DNA of 64,000 bases from positions 455,001-519,000 of the forward strand of contig JAQFVV010006342.1 of the NCBI GenBank assembly GCA_028023455.1. Direction: 5' to 3'. Source of the stretch: Epiperipatus broadwayi (taxonomy: Eukaryota; Onychophora; Udeonychophora; Euonychophora; Peripatidae). Below, piece by piece: positions 34,170-46,527 of this stretch (position 1 is its first letter; every line of letters starts with the position of its first letter). The position numbers and the translations under genes are program-made. Below the pieces are notes generated by a model. The model made no database searches and had not been told where the DNA came from. It saw only the letters and a program-made list of their open reading frames with translations.

Positions 34170-36700
34170 ACTTTTATAAAAATATTAATAATGATATATA
34201 TATATATTGAAACAGTAAGATTCATATTCGAATCTTAAGTTTCACCTTTTTCTGTCATCTCTCACTGACCGATCTATTCCGCCCAAATTTAAACTTTTTG
34301 GTATCGAATTGAATGTGTAACAATATTAAAAATGTATAAATATATGTAGAATTCAGCATAAACATGCACACATTTCGATCTCAAATTAAACGCAATAAAT
34401 AGGAATAAAATAATATAATTTAGATTTCTTTTAGTTATATAATTTTGTATAATTTTAATCATTTATTTTGCATTATAAAGTTCGTATTTATTGCTTTGTT
34501 TAAATTTCGTTTAATAATAATTCTAAAAAAATCTGATGAAATATTTAATTAAAAGTTAAAATAATCTTATGTTCCCTTTTTGTCTTTGAAATTTAAAAGC
34601 ATCGGTCAGTGATAGATAATAGATTAATTAAAGATAAATTCCCCAAAGTATAATTAGTAAATGTAAAATGTAAACAATAGAATGGCAGCTTTCTTTAATT
34701 AAAAACCAACAAAAGGCATTGATTATCCTCAGAGCAGATTAAGTAGAACCTAAAAATATCTTAACAAAAATGTGAAAGATCGAGATAAAAAAAAGAGGCC
34801 ATCTTAGACTTGCTGGAGACATTCACTTAAACTTTAGCTTTGCTCTCGAGCACCGAGAGTCTCCAAAAAATAAAAATAATTTGTTCCTGCCAAGGTATGA
34901 CCGAGTAAAGCACCTAGATTATTCTCCATCGGGAGATGGCCTATCGGATGCCGAACTTTCCATTGCCTGCCATAAATTCACCATGAAGGTCTGCTGCCTG
35001 AAATAAATGAAAAAGCTGCTGCTGCTGTGAAAATAAATGAAATATCTAAATGCAAGAAAGAATTGCCACTCGTGAACTTTTTGCTGCTAAACTAATGGAA
35101 TCAGAAAACTTCTTATAAAACAGGTACCTGTCTGTGCTCAAACTCTAGAGTACTCTAATAATATGCTATAGCTCTTCTTCATACTACTTATCTAAATTAT
35201 AAAATGTAAAAACTACCATATGTATAACTAAAACTGAATAATTAACTTAATGTGTAAATTTCTCTACTAATCTAGCTTACCTCATTTTATCTTCGGTGCG
35301 TATTTTTAAAATCTACATTTTATCTATATTTATTATTTAATTATTGCATGCTCACAATTGTCTCTATTTTCAAAGTTTAAATCTATGATCGTTTGAAACT
35401 GTGAATGCATGTCACATTTTCATTAATATGTACTTCATCGGGCCGAGGCAGAGACCAGCCCAACATTCTTATAAACCATAACTAACTTAACTTTCATCTA
35501 AATCGACACGCATTCAGTGCATCACTTATTGTAATGCAGGGTCTACTACTTCGCAAATGGCTGACATATTAGTTATAATAATTCCCAATTTATATATGTT
35601 TTGTATTTATTAAATCATCATGAATAAGTCCAGAAAATTACATTTCTTTGAGAGTCACCAACGTTCTTAAGTAAATGTTGATAATGTAGGGCCGAGTCAG
35701 AAATCTATTTAAATCTCATCATAATCGTTTATACAGTATACATGTGTTGCATTTTAGAGACACAATGACCCATTCTGCTGTGAAATTTTCGGATTCTTCA
35801 GGGTTGAAATTAACCCCAGTCGTCCTACACAAGCGGGCATAATGGGTGCTCCCGTAGGACTTGACAATGTCATGCAGCCAGCCGGCAAAACTGCAACACA
35901 GACCACTTGTCCCTGGTTATGCTTATGTGACACCTTACTTCATTGGGCCGAGGCAGAGACCAGCCTGACATTCTTATAAACCCATTCACTGCATTGCAGT
36001 TTCGATCTACTGCCATTCCATATCACCTTTCTAAAGCGTACCACGTGTTCCTTTACTTAATTTTATTATTCTATATATCACTCCCCCTTTGCATTATCTT
36101 CGTATTTCACTCTCAAATAAATGTTTGCCCTTAGTCATAGAATAAATATTTTAATTAAATAAATATATGTCCGCCGCTACTCTTAAATCTTACTTTAGAC
36201 TCTTGCATTGCAAAGGTATAAATCCCTCCAGGCATGCATTAGAAATACTTACTCGAGAATTTTAGGTAGCTAGATTACGCCATCAAATAAATGAATTCCT
36301 TTTGTAAACAAATAAATCATGCATTCTTTAAAATATAATCATGTTGCAAATCCCACTACTGAAGCTGTTAGTCCATAAAATATTATTAGTAAAGGATCTT
36401 ATTAAAATGTGTTAATAAATAATTTTAACTACTTCCGGTTTGTCGGCGACGATTGCGCTCGTTAATGTTCATTTGTTGAAGTTCGTTTTTCTGTTTGAAA
36501 TTACGGAAAAACTATAAGGACTATGCATGCGCCTATACCATAATTCTCTTCGTCGTTTTTTCCTCTTTTCGTAGGTAGTCGCCATTTTTCTGTAAGTTAA
36601 AAAATAAAATTTTTATTAATTTTTATGCGAATAAGGTCAATTTTTTTTAAATTTTTTTTCACAATTTGTTAGATTAACGGAAACAAAAGTACGCAAAATA
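34170..36700. other. Gene-free stretch with internal direct repeats
   Basis: The 34790-35040 and 35440-36010 segments are clearly GC-richer than their surroundings. GGCCGAGGCAGAGACCAGCC with ACATTCTTATAAACC occurs at 35450 and again at 35946, about 496 bp apart. Related words (GCAGGGTCTACTACT, GCAGTTTCGATCTACTGCC) follow each. This suggests a tandem or terminal-repeat element. No coding frame was recognised. Confidence 0.5.
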
Positions 36701-36712
36701 AATGAACGGGAC

Positions 36713-37170
36713 ATGATGGCCTCTGATACGGATTATTCCAGCGGTGATGAATTTGTCCCATATAAGCCCTTTGACTCCGAGGATAGTGTTAGTTGTAGTG
36801 ATCTTGAAGAATATTTTTCGTCATCAGAAGAAGAAACTCCTTTACCAGCCAAAAAGAAAAAACTACGAGTGCTTTTCTGGATGATATCAATACACCAGGC
36901 CCGTCAACGAGTGTTCCCAACAATATCAATCAGCCAGGTCCTTCATCTAGTAACAGTAATCTGTGTCCGAACGTAACCTGCAAACCTGTGAATGTAGAGA
37001 ATTTTACTAAAACTCCAGGTTTGAAGTTTTCTATAGTAGGTAAGTATTCAATTTTAGATTTTTTTTTAATGTTATTTGATAAAAAACTTTTATCAACTAT
37101 TATCGAAGAAATACTAATAAATATGCCACTCAAGAAAAATGACACTGATTTTTTACTCTGTGATAGGTAG
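36713..37170 (+). pseudogene. piggyBac-type transposase N-terminus, frameshifted
   Basis: The frame opens with MMASDTDYSSGDEFVPYK and an acidic, serine-rich stretch ending PAKKKK, as in piggyBac-family N-termini. Near 36872 (run CTTTTC) the sense shifts by one base and continues LDDINTPGPSTSVPNNINQ, PNVTCKPVNVENFTKTPGLK and SILDFFLMLFDKKLL, up to a stop at 37168. The 'DFF..FFD..L...I' block is the usual start of the piggyBac DDE domain. The catalytic core is not found downstream. A GTAAGT at 37040 could be read as a donor but the frame continues through it. A domesticated-gene origin cannot be excluded. Confidence 0.65.
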
Positions 37171-37179
37171 CACATATGA

Positions 37180-38585
37180 AAGGTAATGTTTTTATTATTG
37201 TTTTTTTTTTTTGTTGGTTTGTTTTAGCGACCAGCACAATGGATGAATGGTTGACACACTGATTCAAGACTATTTACAATTTAATTCCTCTCTAGCAAAT
37301 TGATTGTATATAATGCAGTAATTTTTTTCTGTTTTTACTAATTTTTGTTTTACTAACATGGTTTTCATTGTTTTTGTTTTACTAATTTAGTTTTTATTTG
37401 TTGTTTTATTAACTTGTTTTTTTACTAACTTCATTTTATACTTTATAGGCATATGACTGCCTGATTGCCTTCCTTATTAGAATTTTGTTTCAGCTTCATT
37501 ACTGATTACTTTTTCCAATTGGTAAACAAGATCTGGCATGATGAAATATTTTGCATATTTATATTAGCATATATGAACAGGTATGCTTCTCTGGAAGATG
37601 TATCTTGGAAGAGGTAGAATATAAACATTTTTTATATAAATATCTGCCATAGAACCTTTTTAGTAATCATTGTCTGCCTCTTGAAATGAGAAATTTGTAA
37701 ATTGTTTTCTGTATTGGCAATGATTATTCAGTATGATGATGATGTTATAAACAAGGTTGGTTTATCCAAAGTCTAAAATCAAAATAGTGCATCTTGTTTA
37801 ACAGGCTTTTGAGTTTTCCCATAACCATTAGCAGAACTTTCATGATTCATACATATACACCACTTTTATAATATACATATACCTGTACTATGATGATGAT
37901 GATGATGACATTTTATTTTTTATTGTATTTATAATGGTAAGTAATAATTTTCCACTTCCTTCATTATTTTTATATTCTGTTAGAATTTTAATTTTTGTAT
38001 TTTTTATCTTTTATTAGGGAGAACTCTTTTCTTCCAGGCGCCTTGACAATTTGCAACAGTTGGGGTAGAAGATAAAAATGAAGAACTCTTATAGGAACAT
38101 TTTCGGACATTGTAAACTATGGATTATCTCAGGTAAGACTTATTATATATCTTTAGAAAGATTTTTTTGTGAGGAATACAAAGAAATTATCACTGAAGAT
38201 GTAATTTGCATTTTAATTAATGTTAATTTCCAAATTATGAACAAACAAAAAAATAATAATTATTTCGGTTGTGAAAATTTCTTTTTTTCCTTATTTTTTA
38301 TATAGTTATCACTATTTATTTTATGCTTATTGTTTTCCTTAGTTTTTCTAGTTTCTAGCAATGTAATTGTTTTTGCTCTAACATAATTCAAACTGAAGTT
38401 ATTGTGAAAATTGTGTATTAGGCCAGTATTTTAAAAAGTTCAATATGGCGGCTTGAAGCTGAAGTAGTTAAACTATATGTCTGCACTTACGTTTCATTTA
38501 TTCGATACCCATTCTAGATAATATTTCCTCGATTATGTAAATATGAATGTTTAATTAATATTAGTTTGATTATTGGCTAACTCAA
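37180..38585. other. Gene-free stretch downstream of the piggyBac fragment
   Basis: AT-rich, with TTTTACTAA-type repeats at 37330-37430 and a short GATGAT run near 37890. No frame that extends the transposase was recognised. Confidence 0.5.
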
Positions 38586-38589
38586 GAAT

Positions 38590-38730
38590 AAAATCATGAG
38601 TCTCTGGCATATCCCTGACCACCGTGCCTAAGGAAATATTTACTAATGTCGCATCATTAGCGTTGTTTCGTGGATTGCATTGTGGAACCTATAAACTATG
38701 TTCGAACTCAGTACCACGGATGGCTTCGCT
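38590..38730 (+). repeat. Possible SINE with B-box-like word
   Basis: The block is GC-richer than its flanks and contains GTTCGAACTC at 38700, which fits the Pol III B box. No convincing A box. The same word occurs at 43438. Low confidence. Confidence 0.35.
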
Positions 38731-38819
38731 ACTCGATGGTGCTGCTGTTCTGTATGGTGGTCGAATTCTGCACTATGTTTACGAGTCACACGCTCTCTGA
38801 CTGTTACAATATATATATA

Positions 38820-39440
38820 TAAAGTTTTGCAAAATAAAAAGTTTAAAAACAGGATAAAAAGTTAAAGAAATTTATAATAGAGGGAATTATATTAAAGGAG
38901 TATATGAAAAAAAGGCTAAGGATTTTGAAAAAAGAGTCAGTTATAAATTTACAAAAGGAGGAAGGTTATGCAAATGGTGAGTAAAATGAATAAGTGATTT
39001 ATAAAAGGGAATAAAGATGGGATTAAAAATTATTAATAAAGAATAAGTATAGATAAATAATAGAAAGGAAGGAAGAAATTATATTTATAGGTAATAAAAG
39101 TAAAATAAAAAGAAGATATATTAGAGAGTAATGTAGAATGATAGCTAGGAAGAAAAGGTAAAAAATAAAAAGTAAAAAAAAAGTAGAAATAGTAAAGAAA
39201 TAATGAAAAAATAATAATTAGTAAAAAAGAGGGTAGTAAAGGTATAGGGTTAAAAATAAAATATGATTATGAATAATAAAGTAAAATATGTATTTTATAT
39301 GTATATAGAATAATAGTTATATGTTTAAATGTTGTAGCCCTGATGAAGACTGTAGGACAGTTAAAACTGTTAAAAAATTAAAGGAATTATATAAAAAAAA
39401 TTGCATTGGAGTGTACATGTGAGATTTATAAAAAGTAATA
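38820..39440 (+). mobile_element. Family B repeat, plus-strand copy
   Basis: This is the counterpart of the minus-strand block at 27960-28640. After a purine-rich body it carries a hammerhead relic (39337-39368) and the tail GCATTGGAGTGTACATGTG. The tail is related to GCATTAAAGTGTATATGAA in the fold-back at 62632. A weak frame (GNYIKGVYEKKAKDFEKRV) is open for about 35 codons, then broken. Confidence 0.72.
39337..39368 (+). ncRNA. Hammerhead relic, family B
   Basis: CTGATGA (39340-39346) is intact and stem II reads GACTG-TAGGA-CAGTT. GAAA has become AAAA and the following CTGTC is CTGTT. Two changes at required positions predict inactivity. Confidence 0.6.
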
Positions 39441-39965
39441 CATATATGAATATTTGAAGAATGCAAAAAATGGAAAAGAGAACATATAAAAATAATACTT
39501 CCAAAAAGAAAAAAAATAGTTCATTGCATTAAAAATTATCTGAATATTTCTTTACTAAAAATGGATATTTCTTATGTTTCAATAATGGGATATAAATGCT
39601 AACAACATAAAAATGTATACAAGAATTATTTTCATCTGCTGATACAGTTTTGTGAGATTGGTGAATTATTTCCCTACAGGATATAAATTTGTTCACTTTG
39701 CATCGCATTGCCATGGATGGAAACTGACATTTGTACACTTGTACTGTCTTATAAATTGAACACCTGCTAAATGAAAGGATAACTTGGATATTTGGAAAAT
39801 ATCAAAATTAAAAAATGTGTTTCATATTGGATAGCTTTTCATGATATTTCTACCTTCTCTGGAGTACTAAAATATCAAATTATAATTTAAGAAATAGACA
39901 TTAGAACTGTAATATTGCATTGATGTGTCATATTGGAGAACAATTAATCAAGTCATTTTCTAATG

Positions 39966-40286
<321 letters not shown>

Positions 40287-40721
40287 AGATATATAATTGT
40301 ATAGTATTTATTCATATAAATGGTATTATACTTTAAGTTAAGTAAAGATTTATTTCATATGCATGGAATATAAGAAAGTTAAGTTTTTTTAAATTCAAAT
40401 TTATATTTAATAGCTTAACAATTATAATTTTCATTTCAAAATATTATCTTCTTATTCACTGATTATAAATTAATTTTAATTGTATAACTTACAATTATTA
40501 AGAGTCTAAAGAACTATATTATAGCAAGTACTTATTTACTTTTTATTTTATTGAAATAATGTAAAGAATAGATAGACTCATGTTTATTATATTTTATACA
40601 TATCTCAGATTAAGCATTTTTATAGGTGGATAATCACCTATTTAATTAAAATTAAATTTCAATAGTGAATATATTGTATAATACATAATTGAATCATATA
40701 TATATAAATTAAAGGGATAAG

Positions 40722-41010
40722 CCTACTAATATATGGAGTATCTGAATTAAGTTCAGGCCCATATGATTTTTTTTGGTTGGAGAGCTGACTTTAAAGACAT
40801 GTAGATGTCTAAAAGTTTCAGATCTTCTTCTAACAATTAACTTTTAGATAAATGCTTTGCTTGATTTGGTTTTTTAAATCTAATGTCCCAACTTCTCACT
40901 GAAGAGACCCATAGGTCGAAACCAGTCTGGGGATGGGGACAATCCAAGATAAAAATGATTTGAATGCCTTCTCTTGTAGTAGCATTTATCATAAATCAAA
41001 AAAATAAAAA
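40722..41010 (+). mobile_element. Family C hammerhead repeat
   Basis: The 5' body CCTACTAATATATGGAG, CAGGCCCATATG, GACATGTAGATGTCTAAAAG and CTTTTAGATAAATGCT aligns with 17170-17310. The hammerhead at 40893-40933 and connector (GAATGCCTTCTC, GTAGCATTTATCATAAA) align with 17353-17470. The tail beyond 41010 diverges. Single unit, non-coding. Confidence 0.75.
40893..40933 (+). ncRNA. Hammerhead ribozyme, family C, intact core
   Basis: Stem I is TTCTCA (40893-40898) with TGGGGA (40928-40933), six pairs. The core is CTGAAGA (40899-40905), fitting CUGANGA. Stem II is GACC-CATA-GGTC (40906-40917), perfect. GAAA is at 40918-40921, stem III CCAG (40922-40925), then TC (40926-40927), with cleavage predicted after C40927. 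Stem III can form only one C-G pair within the molecule, so a dimeric fold is more plausible. One of the two best-preserved motifs in the window. Confidence 0.8.
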
Positions 41011-41179
41011 AAGCTTGTTTAGAGCTATTAGCACGCTCTTAATTTTATATATATACATATATTGAACCGTATTCGAATCTGTGGATTCGAAACACCGGCC
41101 TCTTAGGCAGAGAAGAACATACTCGGAGAGTATGTATGCCCAAACGATAGCTATAAGTATATAACTAACATTACATTTC

Positions 41180-43370
41180 CAGGACATAACTTCTTCTCGA
41201 CTGTTGAGTTCAACACCAAGTTCAAAGCACTTTTTTTTTGTTTGTGTATAAACACGGGCGCCAGCTGCTTATTCTAAAAGAATAGACAATGCACTTTGAA
41301 TAGTGGCCACTAACCCAACGCCTAAATCCATGACTACCTCAGCTGTTTGTAATCACTAATAGATTATATATAATTAGTGTTTAAAAGACTTGATAAAGAA
41401 TTGTAAAAGGAATTTATAAAAGGAATCGTAAAAGAATTGATAAAAAGAATTGACCGACAAATAAAGTTCAATTTTAAAGATAATTTATTAACTAACATTT
41501 ATTTACTAACTTTAAACATTTTATAATTCTAATAAAACACACACATATTTTAAATTAACATTTCTAAATAGTCTAAATATTCCTATAGATTCAATAACAG
41601 AACACTCTAATTAACTAATAAATATTGATATAATGATCACACACATATTAACTCATGCACACACATAATAATGATAATAAAGGACTACATAGCATTTGAA
41701 ATTTAATCACATATCAATAGTTTATTTATGTATGATATCGAGTTCATATAATTAGACTCTTGGAGGATTCGCACGAATTAATGAAATGCAATGGCTATTA
41801 CAGTATAAACGAAAATAAGCAAATGTTTTACCTAGGATTTTGAATGTTGACGTAGAATTTTGTTCTTTGGAGGCTGCTTTCAGTGAGGATATTTCCATTA
41901 TAAATGCTTACCAGCCAGCTGGGACGTTTCCTTGCTGAGTTTCCTGATTTTCACGATTATTGCTATCGGCGACAAATAGATACTGACGGAGATTTTCTAA
42001 GATGTTAAGCTGACATTATTTCACGGGCAGATCTGCTGTTTTCTTGGACATCTGGGCTGGAGGTGAACGTGCGTTCCAAAATATTCTCAGCACTGCATTT
42101 TGTTTTTTAACTGACTCAATTAATTTCCGAACTGCACTCTCTCAATAATTTTGTGAACTGATTCACTGTCCAATAAAAAAGTCTATTTATACCTGCGCCT
42201 TGTTGTCTTTTTAATATCTCTGGCAAAGATCTGTTATCAAATTCCAATGATAATCATTTGATAAACGTGTTTCGGAAGATTGCTTAATTAGTAATAGCCA
42301 TGCAGAGATGTTGTTTTATATTTTAATTAATAACCATTGCCGTGTTTTTTAATAATAAACTTCTTTAACTTTATAATAACATTTATTCTATTGTTGACAA
42401 TCGCACATACATACGGTCATATATTTTTAATACAATTTACTATTTAGTTTTAACATTATTTTTTCTTTAATTAAACTTGAATGAAAAGAGATTTGTATAT
42501 TTATATTTTTACGAATACTAATAAAAACTATTTAATTCCTATCTTTTTCTAAAACAAACTGAATAAACTCTTCAACATTTAATTTTATGTTTTTCTTTTA
42601 TGAAAGATTACATTAATTAATAATTTTAGATAAAATTATATGTGCCTATATCAATATAGGTACAATATATATATATATATATTCTAAACAATTATGGTTT
42701 AGCTGTCATATATTATTTATATTCACTGTTAATAAATTTTGAATTATTTTAAAACAAGTAAACTTGGTTAGTTGTCATTCAATTTTACAATGCAAATTTA
42801 TTGGTTAATAGTATTTTGATAAGATAATATTTATAAATTGACTTATACCATATAATTCATTACAAGTAATTGTAAAACAGTTTGGAAGTTAAATCACAGG
42901 ATTGGTAAGTGTATACAATCACATATGATTTTCTTTGTAATGAATTTAATGTTTTGTTATCTGCCCAAGTATAAATTTTTATATAGTAATAAATTAATCA
43001 ATTTGGCATTTTTAAATATTTAATGACTAATTAGAAGTTTATCATAATTATTCTGTTAGTAATATGTAACAGTTATATTGAGATAAAATTTGTATTTGAA
43101 TTAATTCAATAATTTATAAAAGTATAAATATAATAATTAGTGAAGGTAATCAAAGGCAATTACAATTGGATATATGTATATTTTTATTTTAAAATATTAT
43201 TTGTTCGGTGAATGTTATATTAAGTTAATATTTAATCATAGAAATCATAATCTTATTATGTTATAGAATTGGTCATGATGAATATCAAAATTAATATTTG
43301 AAATCTATTAAATAGAGTGATTTACTTTAATTTTATTTAAATTTAGTTTAAATACTAGGTTTTAATATTG
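41180..43370. other. Gene-free stretch, partly GC-richer
   Basis: 41180-41350 and 41860-42200 are noticeably less AT-rich than the surroundings, but no frame, terminal repeat or known domain was recognised. The remainder is AT-rich with small (TA)n runs. Confidence 0.45.
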
Positions 43371-43374
43371 AAGC

Positions 43375-43500
43375 AGTCAAATCTGTTGCACGTATTTTGC
43401 TTCACTGTCTAGTGATGTTCGGAATCTTCAAACAGGGGTTCGAACTCAGTTGTGTAGTAATAAATCACTAGGGAGTGCAGGTATACATATACACATGATT
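43375..43500 (+). mobile_element. tRNA-derived SINE candidate
   Basis: CACTGTCTAGTGATGTTCGG (A-box-like) is followed about 20 bp later by GGGGTTCGAACTCAG, an excellent B box. The spacing fits a Pol III internal promoter. The tail is GTATACATATACACATG. No flanking duplication identified. Confidence 0.55.
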
Positions 43501-44029
43501 ATTTTACCTCTTGTTAGTTAAGCCTTATCCTCATTTAATAATATCAATTTAATTATAAAATATATAAATTTCCATCATGGTAAATAATTGTGCATGTGTG
43601 TGTGTGTGTGTAACAGATAAATGGTTATAATAATGTTATTAAATATGTTCAGATTACATATATTTTTTATTCATGTATTATTTAATTTGAGAAAAAGTTC
43701 TAGAGAGTAAGTGAAAATTTGTGAACAAAAGACCTGCCTTATTTGAATTTAAAAAAAAATTTTGTTGGCATAGATTTATTTTAAAAGATTTACGTTATTT
43801 AACATTTATCCTGCGGGTCTATTTTCAGCTCAAAATAGACTAAAACATTGCTCTCTCGAACTTATACCTCATTCATATTTTAAAATAGAGGTATAACAGT
43901 TGACCGTTAATGGACATCCAGGGATTACCAAAGGCAATCTCAATGGGTATAAATACAGCCCAACTTTCTATGTAAAACACTCTGCATTTGATTTTTAAAA
44001 GGTGTTGTAGGATGAGTCTACATCACTCA

Positions 44030-44271
44030 AAATTTTAACATTATGAATAGTGAGTAGAAAAGAAATTTGCTTCCCTGATCCTTCCAAGATCAGATCCATG
44101 CTGCTGTGCTCTTAAGCCATCGCCATGTGAATACTGCCAAAATGAACTCTTAAATAAACTAGGAAAGGATGCCAGCCACTATTTTCCCAAAAATATGTCT
44201 TATTGACTATATTTCTCCAAAAATGATATCAACATATGCGTATACGGCCATCAAGTCATCAAACAACTAAA
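44030..44271 (+). repeat. Repeat X copy 3, 5' part before the Merlin insertion
   Basis: GTGAGTAGAAAAGAAATTTGC matches GTGAGTAGAAGGGCTGCAGAT at 52078. GAACTCTTAAATAAACT matches AGCTCTTAAATTAATCT at 52315. The alignment stops near the Merlin terminus and resumes beyond its other end. Confidence 0.5.
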
Positions 44272-45204
44272 GGTAATTCGGTATTTGTAAACTATTAACT
44301 GTGCAGCCTTTGGTGGCGCTGTTTCTAGTTAAAAACAGAGCGATATAACATTTCTAGGCCACTAGATTTTTTTTTATGTATCTAATAAATCGTATTTTGA
44401 CATACGGCTGTAATTTTTTTCTTTTTAATATTTGTTGTTGTTTGTTTTGGACATAATTATTTTTTTGTTTGTTTTTCATTTTATAAATTTAAAACTATAA
44501 TGGACACTTTGACCTTTTTTTTGGATCTCAAAAGTACATAATTTTTGACATACGCCTTTATTTGGGGGGGGGGATTTCCATTCTAAATCTACTATTTCTT
44601 TTTTACAGACGTCTTTTTTTTTGGGTTTGGATTCAATACATGTCAAAGTATAAGGGACATTTTTAACTTTTTTTTTGGAATGTCTCAAATATACACAATT
44701 TGCTTTACATACGACTTTTTTTTTTTGCTATTTAAAATTAGAATCGACACTTTCTTTTTGAATTTGTTAAAAATTCCGGGGGTTGCTGTTGATTGATTTA
44801 GCAAAAAAAATGCAAACCTGTCCGACAAACTCCACCTCAGATATCCGTATTTGCTTATAAACAAAAAAGAATTATTTGGTATTTTATCTTACATTTATAA
44901 ATACAGGTTTTTTTTGGGGGGCGGCAGGTTTTGATTTTTTTGTTTTTTTAATAATAACAAATAAAACGGGGTTTTGATTTTTTTTAATTTTTTTTAATTA
45001 TAACAAATAAAATGGGGTTTTGATTTTTTTGTTTTTTTAATAATAATAAATAAAACGGGTTTTCTCTTAGATTTATAAATACGGGGGGTTTTTTTGGGTG
45101 GCGGGTTTTTTTTATTTTTAATAAAAACAAATAAAACGTCAAAAACAAAAAAGTCAATCACGGTATTGTTTTTTTAACAAAAAAAATATGTATATTAACC
45201 GGTT

Positions 45205-45645
45205 TTGTTACATTCTGTGGATTTATTTATTTATCTTTTTTAAGAGTCGTACAAGTTTGTTAAAGATTTTTTGTTTTCATAACAAATAAAATGTCGGTAC
45301 TTTTTTTTCTTTTTAACAACAAAAATTAGGTCGGGTTCATTTTTAAAATATACTTAACGTGCTGTTTATTGATTTAGAACAACAACAACAAAAAACATAT
45401 TTTTGCTTCTAAATGAGACGAATAGATATGTCAAAAAAAGAAGTATTTTTTTACACAAAAAATATAAAAAAAACAATCAATCAAGAGATGTCCAACAAAC
45501 TCCGCCACCCCTTTTTAACACTATCATTCTGGGTGTTAATTACATGATTTACATATCCAAATAATTGTAAACAAAACACAAATTCTTTCCAGAAAATAAA
45601 TTTATTAACCATATATGACTAAACTAAATCAACTGTAACGAATGT
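45205..45645. repeat. Internal duplication in Merlin, copy 1
   Basis: This block is repeated at 46000-46425. Shared words include GTTACATTCTGTGGATTTA, TGTGCTGTTTATTGATTTA-like, CAAGAGATGTCCAACAAACT and GGGTGTTAATTACATGATTT. The offset is about 780-790 bp, same orientation, with moderate divergence. Confidence 0.8.
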
Positions 45646-45979
45646 TCCAACATTTTAAAAAGTCATACAACTTGTTACTGAGGGTGTCTTTGTGAAAATG
45701 CCTCCAAATGAACTCAGCTAAATAATTTTGGAAGTATTGGCATGCTGTGCTGTGGTGTTTCCTATTTTGTCACTTAAGTAGACCCCAAAACCTCTTGATG
45801 GTCAGAGTGTGAGCTCCTGTTGTGGAGTCCATGAAATTGTAATGATGGTTAACAGTGACATGTGTAAATCCTGCTGCCTTAAGATCAGTAGTCCTATGAC
45901 CCTTCCAACAGTCTGAGTAGATGGTAGATCTGGACTTGATAACAAATAAAATGGGGTTTTGATTTTTTAATAATAACAA
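45640..45979 (-). pseudogene. Merlin/ISXO2 transposase C-terminal half, frameshifted
   Basis: On the minus strand the frame reads TIYSDCWKGHRTTDLKAAGF, then THVTVNHHYNFMDSTTGAHT and LTIKRFWGLLK, then stops. In another frame the sense continues with YLAEFIWRHFHKDT. 'TIYSDCW..Y/H', 'HxxVNHxYNFxDxxTGxHTxxIERxW' and 'YLxEFxWR' are landmarks of the ISXO2-like DDE domain used by Merlin elements: the D of YSDCW and the E-equivalent region (here K for E in IER) are catalytic neighbourhoods. The ER-to-KR change and the frameshift show loss of function. Confidence 0.8.
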
Positions 45980-45999
45980 ATAAAATGTGTCAATCAGTT

Positions 46000-46425
46000 T
46001 TGTTACATTCTGTGGATTTACTTATTTATATATTTTTTAAGAATCGTACAACTTTGTTAAAGTTTTTTGTTTTTTTTTTCATAAAAATAAAACGTCAGTA
46101 TTTTTATTCTTTTTTAACAACAAAAATTAGCTCGGATTCATTTTTAAAATCTACTTAATGTGCTGTTTATTGATTTAAAACAATAACAACAAAAAACCTC
46201 TTTTTGCTTCTAAATAAAACGAATAGGTATGTCAAAAGAAGTATTTAAAAAATCAATCAATCAAGAGATGTCCAACAAACTATGCTGCTCCTTTTTAACA
46301 CTGTCATTTTGGGTGTTAATTACATGATTTACAGATAAAAATAATCGCAAACAAAACACAAATTCTTTATAGAAAATAAATTTATTAACCACATATGACT
46401 GAACTAAATCAACTGTAATGAATGG
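46000..46425. repeat. Internal duplication in Merlin, copy 2
   Basis: Second copy of 45205-45645. It lies between the transposase N-terminal piece and the DDE piece, replacing the middle of the gene. A recombination using repeated 3' sequence would give this arrangement. Confidence 0.8.
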
Positions 46426-46436
46426 CAGGATGTTTT

Positions 46437-46527
46437 GGGCTTGCAAAAATGCAACTGCCTCACTTTCTCTATTTGGGACGTCCCACAAATGTAATAACGT
46501 GGTAGACATTTTGTTATTCTTTTTCAA
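46437..46527 (-). pseudogene. Merlin transposase N-terminal piece
   Basis: The minus-strand frame opens MKKNNKMSTTLLHLWDVPN, then RESEAVAFLQAQNILP. Merlin and ISXO2-type proteins begin with a short helix ending 'a..fLq..gILP' before a zinc-binding segment. Here the frame then runs into the duplicated non-coding block, so the zinc-binding part and first catalytic D are gone. The second methionine (STT...) is an equally likely start. Confidence 0.6.

Noticed and set aside
35790-35815. CTGAAGA-ATCC-GAAA on the minus strand
   Set aside because: Four bases between the boxes cannot form stem II of a hammerhead.
41040-41110. tRNA-like sequence with TTCGAATCC word on the minus strand
   Set aside because: B-box-like word only; no A box at the right spacing and no cloverleaf.
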